A DNA stretch of 9,154 nt from Chloroflexota bacterium (GTDB lineage Bacteria > Chloroflexota > Dehalococcoidia > SM23-28-2 > RBG-16-64-32): contig JADFRV010000087.1 of the NCBI GenBank assembly GCA_022561095.1, forward strand, positions 1 through 9,154, written 5' to 3'. The notes beneath the pieces are model-generated. The model did no database searches. It was not told the DNA's origin and was given only the letters and a program-made list of their open reading frames with translations. Of the stretch, positions 1-5,642 are shown one piece after another. The first letter of the stretch is position 1, and each line of letters starts with the position of its first letter. A program made the translations under genes and the position numbers.

Positions 1-545
1 ACCTGAAGACGGCGATCGCGGCCGCCAAGGAGATGGAGCGCTACGGCGTCTACTGGCTGGAGGAGCCGCTGGACGCCTACGACTACGACGGCCTGGCCGA
101 ACTGCGCTCCCACCTGACCACGCTGCGCCTGGCCGGGGCCGAGCTGAACCGCGGGCCGGAAGAGATACGCACGTATCTAGACAAGGGCTGTCTGGACGTG
201 TACCAGCCGGACTGCACGTTCATCGGCGGCATCTCCACGACGCGCAAGATCGCGGCCCAGGTGGAGGCGGCGGGGAAGGTGTTCACGCCGCACACCTGGA
301 CCAACGGCGTCGGCATGATGGCGAACCTGCACGTAGCCGCCGCCTCGTCCAGTGTGCCGTACATCGAGTTCCCCTACGACCCGCCGAACTGGACGCCCGA
401 GACGCGCGACTTCATCTTCGCGGAGCCGCTGCGCATCGACTCCGAGGGGTACGTCCACCTGCCGCAGAAGCCCGGCCTGGGGCTGGAGCTGGACGAGGAG
501 AAGCTCAAGAAGTACGAGCAGGCGGACGCGAAGCGGCTGATCTGA
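1..545 (+). CDS. Mandelate racemase/muconate lactonizing-type enolase-superfamily enzyme (C-terminal part, 5' truncated)
   Basis: The frame is open from the left edge (first full codon at position 3) to TGA at 543-545, so only the C-terminal half of the barrel domain is present. Enolase-superfamily enzymes abstract a proton alpha to a carboxylate with help from Mg2+; many of this type are acid-sugar dehydratases or racemases. Visible landmarks, in barrel order, are WLEEP with a Mg-ligand Glu (codon near 60), GAELNRG with the third metal Glu (about 141), VYQPD with the Asp of the Asp-His dyad (about 210), FTPHTW with the catalytic His (about 291) and IEFPYD with the late Glu (about 366). This pattern fits the mandelate racemase subgroup. 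The KxK or equivalent base and the first metal Asp would lie left of the window. The tail ending in PGLGLELDEEKLKKY is usual for this family. Substrate cannot be told from this fragment. Family assignment is firm; a specific reaction is not. Confidence 0.92.
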   Translation, partial: LKTAIAAAKEMERYGVYWLEEPLDAYDYDGLAELRSHLTTLRLAGAELNRGPEEIRTYLDKGCLDVYQPDCTFIGGISTTRKIAAQVEAAGKVFTPHTWTNGVGMMANLHVAAASSSVPYIEFPYDPPNWTPETRDFIFAEPLRIDSEGYVHLPQKPGLGLELDEEKLKKYEQADAKRLI

Positions 546-585
546 TAAGGCCCAACACCGCCGGCCAGGACGATCTCGCCCAAGC

Positions 586-613
586 TTGACATATTTGCAA
601 TGCCGACTATAAT
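586..613 (+). promoter_or_regulatory. Consensus sigma-70-type promoter for the NTF2-like gene
   Basis: TTGACA at 586-591 and TATAAT at 608-613 are separated by 16 bases. Both hexamers match the housekeeping consensus exactly, and they stand out in G+C-rich surroundings. Transcription would start near 620, giving a leader of roughly 58 bases before the ATG at 678. The element lies in the 132-base gap after the enolase-superfamily gene. It implies that the next gene has its own transcript rather than depending on read-through. The spacer is one base shorter than the usual 17. Confidence 0.8.
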
Positions 614-665
614 GTGCCTCGCAACGAAGGCGGGGCGTTTGCGGCATGGCACTCAACCGTTTTAG

Positions 666-672
666 AAGGAGG
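666..672 (+). promoter_or_regulatory. Strong Shine-Dalgarno site for the NTF2-like gene
   Basis: AAGGAGG sits five bases before the ATG at 678. It is a full-strength match to the 16S rRNA tail and fixes this start. With the consensus promoter upstream it predicts a well-expressed gene. Confidence 0.8.
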
Positions 673-677
673 TTCCC

Positions 678-1115
678 ATGGGCTCCCAGGAGAATATCAA
701 GGTCGTCCAGGACCTGATACAGGCCAATCGCGACCGCGACGAAGCGCGATTGAGCCAGCTGCTCACGGAAGACGCCGTCATCCGGGTCGCGGGAGTGCCC
801 CGCGCCCTGGGAGGGGTCACCCAGGGACGCGATCAGATCCTGGCCAATCTGCGCGAGCAGGGCCCAGCCGGCCAGGCGGAGATTCGTAGCATCTTCGCCG
901 ATGACAACAACGTCTGTGCCGTGTTGAAGGTGTCAGGGCCGTTTACCGGAAGCCAGCACTTCCGGGGCAGCGACAGGCCCTTCAGCACCTACGAGTGCAT
1001 AGTCTACGGGCTGGATGGCGGCCGCATTAAGGACCAAACGGTCTACATGAACTTCCTGGACGTCTACGTCCAGGCCGGCCTCGTTCCGCTGAACTCGCTG
1101 ACGGCGCAGGGCTAG
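678..1115 (+). CDS. NTF2/SnoaL-like (ketosteroid-isomerase-fold) small protein
   Basis: This 145-residue protein has the size and pattern of a single NTF2-like alpha+beta barrel. The N-terminal helix (residues 1-30, NIKVVQDLIQANRDRDE) leads into LLTEDAVIRVAG, the usual first strand. A GRDQILANL helix (50-58) follows, and then alternating strands such as IRSIFADDNNVCAVLKVSG (69-87), STYECIVYGLDGGRI (103-117) and a tail with YMNFLDVY. Proteins of this fold include SnoaL cyclases, ketosteroid isomerases, limonene-epoxide hydrolases and many uncharacterised binding proteins. No signal peptide or membrane segment is seen, so it should be cytoplasmic. It stands alone between its own promoter and a convergent phosphatase gene, so the neighbours do not reveal a substrate. 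The fold is fairly sure; the function is unknown. Confidence 0.88.
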   Translation: MGSQENIKVVQDLIQANRDRDEARLSQLLTEDAVIRVAGVPRALGGVTQGRDQILANLREQGPAGQAEIRSIFADDNNVCAVLKVSGPFTGSQHFRGSDRPFSTYECIVYGLDGGRIKDQTVYMNFLDVYVQAGLVPLNSLTAQG

Positions 1116-1153
1116 GACGGCCCCACTCTCGCCGCTCACCCCCGCCTACGTCC

Positions 1154-1864
1154 CTACGATATCCCCCCGAACCCGGGCGGCATCCCGTCCAGGTGGGCGA
1201 CGTCGTTCAGGCGCCAGATAACCCGCCGCTCGCCCTGGGCGCGGATGGACGTGATCCCCGCGTTGAACGGGTAGAACACGAAGTCGCGCTCCAGCCCCAG
1301 CACGTGGCTGACGTAGGTCTGGATCACGGCCGCGTGGGCGACGACGGCCACCCGCTCGCCGCCGCACTCCCTGACTATGCTGTCCATCGCCGCGACGATG
1401 CGGCGGCGGGCGGCGGCGCTCCCCTCACTGCCGGGGAACGAGTCCCAGGTCGGCTCTCGAGCGACACGGTCGCGCACAGCCCGCGCCTCATCCTCCGAAT
1501 AGGTATCGAAGTCGCGCTGCGCCTGGCCGAGGTCCACCTCGCGCAGGTCATCCAGCGTGCGCACCTTAAGGTTGGCGGCGCCGGCGATGGCCCGGGCCGT
1601 CTCCTGCGTCCGGCGCAGCGCGCTGGAGTAGACGGCATCGACCCTCTGGCGAGCGAACCGCTCCGCCAGGCGGCGGGCCTGCTCGCTTCCCACCTCGCTC
1701 AGGGGCGGATCATCGTCAGGGCCGGTGTATTCGCCGCGGTTGCCCTCCGACTGGGCGTGGCGCACCAGATACAGCCGCGTCGCCTCGCCGCCGATGAGCA
1801 GCAGGTCGCGGAAGTAGTAGGCGACGGGCTCGCCGCGGGGCTCGGACTCGGCTTCAGGGGTCAT
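1154..1864 (-). CDS. Histidine phosphatase superfamily (phosphoglycerate mutase-like) protein
   Basis: This is a branch-1 histidine phosphatase, which transfers phosphate through a phospho-His. The strand LYLVRHAQSEGN carries the Arg and nucleophilic His of the RH(G/A) motif. SSALRRTQETA carries the second phosphate-pocket Arg, LREVDLGQ the acid/base Glu, and VVAHAAVIQTYV the second His, with HAA instead of the common HGG. From the chosen ATG (1862-1864) the product is 236 residues. The frame also has ATGs at 1922-1924 and 1931-1933 (259 residues). I prefer 1864 because the extra residues look unstructured and the outer ATG lies within promoter-like sequence. None of the three has a well-spaced Shine-Dalgarno site, so the start is uncertain. 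The YYFRDLLLIG stretch just before the first strand seems worth keeping and fits the shorter start. The gene is convergent with the NTF2-like gene (38-base gap) and divergent from the TIM-barrel gene. Substrate is unknown. Confidence 0.9.
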   Translation of the reverse strand: MTPEAESEPRGEPVAYYFRDLLLIGGEATRLYLVRHAQSEGNRGEYTGPDDDPPLSEVGSEQARRLAERFARQRVDAVYSSALRRTQETARAIAGAANLKVRTLDDLREVDLGQAQRDFDTYSEDEARAVRDRVAREPTWDSFPGSEGSAAARRRIVAAMDSIVRECGGERVAVVAHAAVIQTYVSHVLGLERDFVFYPFNAGITSIRAQGERRVIWRLNDVAHLDGMPPGFGGIS

Positions 1865-1935
1865 CTCCAGAGCGAATGATACGTGATTCCCCGGCGTCGG
1901 GCCAACCCTACGGCCTGGCGGCATCCGGAGCATAA

Positions 1936-1963
1936 GCTATACTCACAGCGATGACGGCCTCAA
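1936..1963 (-). promoter_or_regulatory. Possible promoter for the histidine phosphatase gene
   Basis: On the minus strand TTGAGG (1963-1958) and TATAGC (1941-1936) are 16 bases apart. The predicted transcript would begin near 1929, downstream of the outermost ATG at 1933, which favours an inner start codon. The -10 is imperfect, so this is a tentative call. Confidence 0.3.
1938..1943 (+). promoter_or_regulatory. Possible -10 element for the TIM-barrel gene
   Basis: TATACT at 1938-1943 is a good -10 hexamer. The sequence at -35 distance (about 1915-1920, CTGGCG) is a poor match, so any promoter here would need an activator or another sigma factor. It overlaps the minus-strand -10 candidate at 1936-1941. 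Confidence 0.3.
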
Positions 1964-1970
1964 TCTTCTC

Positions 1971-1977
1971 GAAGGGG
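1971..1977 (+). promoter_or_regulatory. Shine-Dalgarno site deciding a GTG start
   Basis: GAAGGGG lies four bases before GTG at 1982-1984. It supports the non-ATG start of the TIM-barrel gene. The next in-frame ATG is far inside the conserved-looking N-terminal region. Confidence 0.55.
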
Positions 1978-1981
1978 CGCG

Positions 1982-3070
1982 GTGGAGACCGGCGTTAGCT
2001 ACTTCTCCGCCCGTACGCTACGCCACGTCCACGCCGACCTGCGGGAGATCGTCGACCACGGCTGCACGTACGTTGTCCACTGCTATACCGAGACCGACCT
2101 CGCCTACTACCGCGAGACGATGCGCGAAATCGTCGCCGCGAGCCACGAGGCCGGGCTGGAGGCCTGGCTCGACCCCTGGGGCGTGACCGGCATCTTCTCC
2201 GGCGAAACGTTAACCCGCTTCCCGCTGGACCGCCCGGAGACGTGGCAGCTCCTCTCCGACGGCCGCCGTGTGGGCGTGGCCTGCCCCAACCACCCGCAGA
2301 CCCGGTCGTTCCTGCGGGGCTGGATCGACGCCTGCGCCGCCGCCGGGGGCGACGTGCTGTTCTGGGACGAGCCGCACTTCTTCGTCGGTCTGTGGCGGGG
2401 CGACCTCTCCGGCGCCTGGGCCTGCCGCTGCGAGGCCTGCCTGTCGCTGTTCCGCGAGCGTCACGGCGGCGACATGCCTCTCGAGTTCACGCCCGAGGTC
2501 CGCGCCTTCCGCGAGTCGTCCCTCGTCGAGCTGCTGACGGAGATGTGCCGCTACGGCCACGAGAAGGGGCTGCGGAACGCGCTCTGCCTGCTCCCAACAG
2601 ACCTGGCCGCCCACGGCTTTCCCCAGCAGCAGGAGGGGCTGGCCCGCGCCCTGGAGCGCCGCCTGGCACAAGCCCCGGCGGGCGCACTGGAGGCGATGCT
2701 GCATTTCGGCGTGGGGGAGTTCGAGGCGGCGGCGGCGATCCCCGACCTCGACGTCTTCGGCTGCGACCCTTACTGGTACATCTTCGGGACGGAGGCGGAG
2801 CCGTCCGTGCGGGCCTATGGCGAGGCGGCGGCGGAGGCGGCACGAAAGCACGGCCGCGGGCTACAGCTCTGGGTACAGGCGTTCTCCGTACCGGAGGGCC
2901 GCGAGGAGGAGCTGCGCGCGGGCCTGAGGGTGGCGGCGGAGGTGGGGGCGACACACGTGGCGGCCTGGAGCTTCGAGGCGACGGCGAGCATGTCGCAGAT
3001 CCGCTGCGCGCGGCCTGAGCTGGTGTGGGGCGTCCTGGGGGAGGAGTTCCGGCGGCTGCGGACAGCCTGA
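1982..3070 (+). CDS. Hypothetical TIM-barrel, glycoside-hydrolase-like protein with a CxCxxC motif
   Basis: This 362-residue protein starts at GTG. I cannot assign it to a named family. The pattern of short beta strands and amphipathic helices suggests a (beta/alpha)8 barrel: TYVVHCYTETD (29-39), an AGLEAWLDPWG strand (57-67), DVLFWDEPHFF (124-134), ALCLLP (200-205), DVFGCDPYW (257-265), LQLWVQAF (294-301) and THVAAWSFEA (324-333). Acidic residues at strand ends (D129, E130, D262, E332) sit where clan-A glycosidases keep catalytic acids. Residues 148-153 form CxCxxC, followed by LFRERHG. A similar Cys cluster next to an FR motif occurs in some uncharacterised glycosidase-like barrels, where it may bind a metal or brace a loop. 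There is no signal peptide, so the protein should be cytoplasmic. Neighbours do not suggest a pathway. It is transcribed divergently from the phosphatase and converges on the DinB gene. The CDS is sure; the fold is likely; a hydrolase role is a guess. Confidence 0.88.
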   Translation: METGVSYFSARTLRHVHADLREIVDHGCTYVVHCYTETDLAYYRETMREIVAASHEAGLEAWLDPWGVTGIFSGETLTRFPLDRPETWQLLSDGRRVGVACPNHPQTRSFLRGWIDACAAAGGDVLFWDEPHFFVGLWRGDLSGAWACRCEACLSLFRERHGGDMPLEFTPEVRAFRESSLVELLTEMCRYGHEKGLRNALCLLPTDLAAHGFPQQQEGLARALERRLAQAPAGALEAMLHFGVGEFEAAAAIPDLDVFGCDPYWYIFGTEAEPSVRAYGEAAAEAARKHGRGLQLWVQAFSVPEGREEELRAGLRVAAEVGATHVAAWSFEATASMSQIRCARPELVWGVLGEEFRRLRTA

Positions 3071-3073
3071 GCG

Positions 3074-3087
3074 GGGGTGGCTACCCC
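3074..3087. terminator. Possible short bidirectional hairpin between convergent genes
   Basis: GGGGT (3074-3078) and ACCCC (3083-3087) can pair around a four-base loop. The hairpin falls exactly between the convergent stop codons at 3068-3070 and 3087-3089. The stem is only five pairs and no strong T run follows on either strand, so the call is weak. Confidence 0.3.
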
Positions 3088-3566
3088 TAATCCTGTATTT
3101 GCGTCAGATGCGCCAGGTCGTGGTCTGAGATGTGCCGCACCAGCGTGCGCAGGCTGGCCGGGCCGAACTCCGGGTGCCTGAAGCGGCGCTCCCACCCCTC
3201 TTCCGAAAGGCCCGCGAGGATCTCGACGTTGGCCGCGCGCTGCGCCGCGTACGCCTTCAGCGCCACCTCCACATCTCGCTCCCCGTATCGCAACGCCGCC
3301 GCCCAGTCGTTCTGGTCAAACGGTTGCAGCTCCGGCTCGTCTGCCGAGAGGACCTGCCGCAGGCGCCACCCCAGCGCCACCTCGATATCCGCCAGGTGCG
3401 CCGCTATCTCAGACGCCGACCAGCCGTCGCCCGCCCCACCTGAAGCTGCCCGCACAGCCTCCGCTATCAGTTTCGGCGCCGCCGCCATGCCCTCGACTGT
3501 GTCGACCGGCATCTCGACCTCGCTCTCGCAGATGGGGCAGTGCCTGCGGGTCGTCTCCACCGTCAT
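3087..3566 (-). CDS. DinB-fold putative metal-dependent protein with a LysW-like N-terminal segment
   Basis: This 159-residue protein is of DinB/YfiT type, a four-helix bundle whose members include thiol-dependent S-transferases and isomerases. The three-His metal site is visible: H57 in IAAHLADIE, and H149 and H153 in HISDHDLAHL near the C-terminus. The helix GWSASEIAAHL is typical of the family. Before the domain, residues 9-27 read HCPICESEVEMPVDTVEG. This looks like the first zinc knuckle of LysW-type amino-group carrier proteins (CPxCGxEVxL...D...G) without the second Cys pair. A GAGGGGG site six bases before the ATG supports a start that keeps this segment. The gene begins three bases after the acyl-CoA dehydrogenase stop codon, so the two are almost certainly cotranscribed, and it is the last gene of the run. 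The partner and reaction are unknown. Confidence 0.87.
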   Translation of the reverse strand: MTVETTRRHCPICESEVEMPVDTVEGMAAAPKLIAEAVRAASGGAGDGWSASEIAAHLADIEVALGWRLRQVLSADEPELQPFDQNDWAAALRYGERDVEVALKAYAAQRAANVEILAGLSEEGWERRFRHPEFGPASLRTLVRHISDHDLAHLTQIQD

Positions 3567-3569
3567 CTC

Positions 3570-4751
3570 CTACCCCCTCGGCAGGCCGAGGCCGCGGCCG
3601 GCGATGATACCGCGCATGATCTCGCTGGTGCCGGCCGCGATCGTCAGCGCCGCTGCGAACAGATAGAACTGCTCGATGCGTCCCCGTAGCGGCGCCCAAC
3701 GCGACCCCGGCTCGATCTGGCCGCCCAGGCCCAGCATCTCCATCCCTGCGCCGGCCAGACGCTGCTGCAGCTCGGAGCCGTACATCTTGGACATAGAGGC
3801 CTCGGCGTTAGGGATCTGGCCCCTCGCCTGCATAGAGGCGACCCGATAGGCGAGCATCCGGCCCGCCTGGAACTCGATCGCCAGCTCGGCCAGCTTTTGT
3901 CGCACGCGGGTGTCGTCCAGGAGCCGGCCGCCGTCCGACCTCGACTCGGCGGCGTACGCCACCAGCTCCTCGTACATGCGGATGCCCATCACGACGCGGT
4001 TGATGCCTGAACGCTCGAAGTCGAGGGTGGCGGCGGCCACGTACCAGCCGCGGTTCAGCTCACCGACGAGGCGGTCGCGGGGGATGCGGACGTTATCGAA
4101 GAACACCTCGTTGAACGTGTCGCGCCCCAGCATGTCGGTGAGCGGCCTCACCTCGACGCCGGGCGTCTCCATGTCCAGCAGGAAGTAGCTGATCCCCTTG
4201 TGCTTCGGCGCTTCCGGGTCTGTCCGGGCGAGGAGGATGCACCAGTCGGCGCGGTGGGCGTAAGAGGTCCATATCTTCTGGCCGTTGATGACGAAGAAAT
4301 CGCCGTCCGCGACGGCGGTGGTCTGAAGGGAGGCGAGGTCGGAGCCGGATGAGGGCTCGCTGAACCCCTGGCACCAGACGGACTCCCCGCTCACGATGGC
4401 GGGCAGAAGCTGTCGCTTCTGCTCATCGGAGCCGTATAGGATGATCGTGGGGCCCACGCGGTCCGGCCCTACGCCGAGCTGCGTGGGCGCGCGGAAGTAG
4501 GACATCTCCTCGTTGTAGATGACCTGCATCATGTGGCCCGCCGCCAGGCCGCCGTGCTCCTCCGGCCAGCCAAGCGTCAGCCACTTGCGCTGGGCGAGCT
4601 TCTTCTGGAAAGAGCGCTGGAACTCCCAGCGGGCTTCGCCGGCCTCGCCCAGGGCGCCGGCGCCGCTCCAATCGGCGGGCAGCTCCTCTCGAAGGAACTC
4701 CCGGATATCGCTGCGGAACCTCTCCTCTTCAGGCGTGAAACGGAACTCCAT
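3570..4751 (-). CDS. Acyl-CoA dehydrogenase
   Basis: This flavoenzyme would oxidise an acyl-CoA to its 2,3-enoyl-CoA, passing electrons to electron-transfer flavoprotein. From the ATG at 4749-4751 it has 393 residues, the normal family length. The frame runs further upstream (to 4859), but those residues are low-complexity, and GGAGGT at 4757-4762 fixes the inner start. Domain order is regular: an N-terminal helical domain (EFRFTPEEERFRSDIREFL, 2-20), the mid beta domain with CQGFSEPSSGSDLAS (127-141) and GQKIWTSYAHRADW (157-170), and a C-terminal helical domain ending GTSEIMRGIIAGRGLGLPR (374-392). The site that holds the catalytic Glu in medium-chain enzymes is Ala373; Glu246 in LDFERSG is a candidate base instead. 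It lies downstream of the crotonase and SDR genes and directly upstream of the DinB gene. Chain length or substrate cannot be read from sequence. Confidence 0.95.
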   Translation of the reverse strand: MEFRFTPEEERFRSDIREFLREELPADWSGAGALGEAGEARWEFQRSFQKKLAQRKWLTLGWPEEHGGLAAGHMMQVIYNEEMSYFRAPTQLGVGPDRVGPTIILYGSDEQKRQLLPAIVSGESVWCQGFSEPSSGSDLASLQTTAVADGDFFVINGQKIWTSYAHRADWCILLARTDPEAPKHKGISYFLLDMETPGVEVRPLTDMLGRDTFNEVFFDNVRIPRDRLVGELNRGWYVAAATLDFERSGINRVVMGIRMYEELVAYAAESRSDGGRLLDDTRVRQKLAELAIEFQAGRMLAYRVASMQARGQIPNAEASMSKMYGSELQQRLAGAGMEMLGLGGQIEPGSRWAPLRGRIEQFYLFAAALTIAAGTSEIMRGIIAGRGLGLPRG

Positions 4752-4756
4752 TGCGC

Positions 4757-4762
4757 ACCTCC
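4757..4762 (-). promoter_or_regulatory. Shine-Dalgarno site deciding the acyl-CoA dehydrogenase start
   Basis: On the minus strand GGAGGT lies five bases before ATG at 4751-4749. It selects the 393-residue form over the longer open frame, which reads back through the intergenic gap and into the end of the crotonase gene. Confidence 0.65.
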
Positions 4763-4775
4763 ATCTGACGGCGCC

Positions 4776-4789
4776 AGTATATACCAACC
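4776..4789 (-). promoter_or_regulatory. Possible internal promoter before the acyl-CoA dehydrogenase gene
   Basis: The minus strand reads TTGGTATATACT here, inside the 64-base gap between the crotonase and dehydrogenase genes. It contains TATACT (4781-4776), and a TG one base before TATATA resembles an extended -10. The -35 position (about 4804-4799, TTCTCG) is weak. The A+T patch is conspicuous in G+C-rich DNA. It would let the dehydrogenase and DinB genes be expressed apart from the upstream genes. Confidence 0.4.
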
Positions 4790-4815
4790 GGCCGCCGCCG
4801 AGAACCGCGGCCGAA

Positions 4816-5622
4816 CTACCGCCCCTTGAACTCCGGCTCCCGCTTCTCCACGAACGCACGCGGCCCCTCCCGCGCGTCCTCCGTGTTCTGAGCGAGCGTC
4901 ATCGCCTGCTGGGCCATCTCCAGCGCCTGGCCCACGTCGACATCGAGCGAGCGGTAGACGAGCCGCTTGGCGAGCTGGATCGCCACCGCCGGGCCCTTCG
5001 CCAGCTTGAGCGCGTACTCGCGGCTGTGGGCCATGAGCTCGTCGGCCGGGACGACTTCGCTGACGTAGCCGATACGCAACGCTTCCTCGGCGTCGAACAG
5101 GCGGCCGCTCCAGATGAGGTCCAGCGCCCGCGCCACACCCACGATACGAGGCAGGTAGTAGCAACCGCCGTCGCCGGGGATCAGACCCATGCGCACGTAG
5201 GTCATCCCGAACCTCGCCGTGTCCGCGGCGATGCGGACATCGCACATGGAGGCCATGTCCATCCCCGCACCCACCGCCGCCCCGTTGACCGCCGCGATGT
5301 ACGGCTTATCGAGCTGGGCGACGAGGCGGGGGATGCGGTGAACCGTATCGCGGAGGAAGTTGCGCGCCGCCGCCGGGGAGCGGCCCTGCGGCAGCAGCCC
5401 CTGGCCCTGGGCCTGCGCCTGCACGTCCATCCCGGTGCAGAAGCCGCGGCCCTCGGCGGTGAGGATGATCACCCTGGTCTCGGCGTCCAGGTGAGCGTCC
5501 TGGAGAGCGGCCAGCCACTCGTCCAGCATCTTGGGGGTGAAGGCGTTCATACGCTCCGGCCGGTTGAGGGTGATGGTCGCGATGCCTTCGCTCTTGTCGT
5601 ATCGGATCTGTTCGAACTCCAT
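4816..5622 (-). CDS. Crotonase-fold enzyme (enoyl-CoA hydratase/isomerase family)
   Basis: The product has 268 residues from ATG 5622-5620, chosen because GGGAGG (5632-5627) sits four bases upstream. An ATG at 5634-5632 would add four residues. Family landmarks are clear: ITLNRPERMNAF (17-28), GRGFCTGMD (58-66) forming one half of the oxyanion hole, VNGAAVGAGMD (112-122) the other, and GLIPGDGG followed by LPRIVG. The C-terminal EGPRAFVEKREPEFKG is also typical. The two Glu residues that activate water in classic hydratases appear to be replaced, by Asp122 and Tyr142. An Asp lies in the IPGDGG turn (Asp151). The enzyme may therefore be an isomerase or another crotonase rather than a hydratase. 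Its stop codon is 64 bases before the dehydrogenase ATG, and the SDR stop is about 20 bases upstream of its start. It should be cytosolic and act on a CoA thioester. Confidence 0.94.
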   Translation of the reverse strand: MEFEQIRYDKSEGIATITLNRPERMNAFTPKMLDEWLAALQDAHLDAETRVIILTAEGRGFCTGMDVQAQAQGQGLLPQGRSPAAARNFLRDTVHRIPRLVAQLDKPYIAAVNGAAVGAGMDMASMCDVRIAADTARFGMTYVRMGLIPGDGGCYYLPRIVGVARALDLIWSGRLFDAEEALRIGYVSEVVPADELMAHSREYALKLAKGPAVAIQLAKRLVYRSLDVDVGQALEMAQQAMTLAQNTEDAREGPRAFVEKREPEFKGR

Positions 5623-5626
5623 GTCG

Positions 5627-5632
5627 CCTCCC
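5627..5632 (-). promoter_or_regulatory. Shine-Dalgarno site deciding the crotonase start
   Basis: On the minus strand GGGAGG lies four bases before ATG at 5622-5620. The alternative ATG at 5634-5632 overlaps this site and has no comparable site of its own, so the inner start is preferred. Confidence 0.55.
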
Positions 5633-5642
5633 ATATCTACGC

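Noticed and set aside
1116..1153. Search for a terminator between the convergent NTF2-like and phosphatase genes
   Set aside because: Only a four-pair GGGC/GCCC pairing at the edge of the NTF2-like gene could be found, with no T run, so no terminator is called.
1193..1879. Plus-strand open frame of 228 codons opposite the histidine phosphatase
   Set aside because: The minus strand has clear catalytic motifs. The plus-strand product has no recognisable domain and mirrors the phosphatase codons.
1865..1933. N-terminal extension of the histidine phosphatase to the ATG at 1933
   Set aside because: It adds 23 residues with no recognisable feature, lacks a ribosome site, and lies on a promoter-like element. 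It cannot be fully excluded.
1951..1998. Fifteen-codon ATG-started leader peptide overlapping the GTG start of the TIM-barrel gene
   Set aside because: It has no ribosome site and could only be read as a leaderless message from an uncertain promoter. There is no stop-start coupling with the gene or attenuator-like structure to support it.
2210..2851. Minus-strand open frame of 213 codons inside the TIM-barrel gene
   Set aside because: The product is Arg/Leu/Val-rich without domain features, and the plus strand has a supported start and plausible strand-helix pattern. It is a reverse-frame shadow.
2242..3018. Second plus-strand frame of 258 codons within the TIM-barrel gene
   Set aside because: The translation is a Gly/Arg/Pro-rich low-complexity string, as expected from an off-frame reading of G+C-rich coding DNA.
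4752..4859. N-terminal extension of the acyl-CoA dehydrogenase to 4859
   Set aside because: It would overlap the crotonase 3' end and add low-complexity residues. The inner ATG has a clear GGAGGT site and begins the standard family N-terminus.
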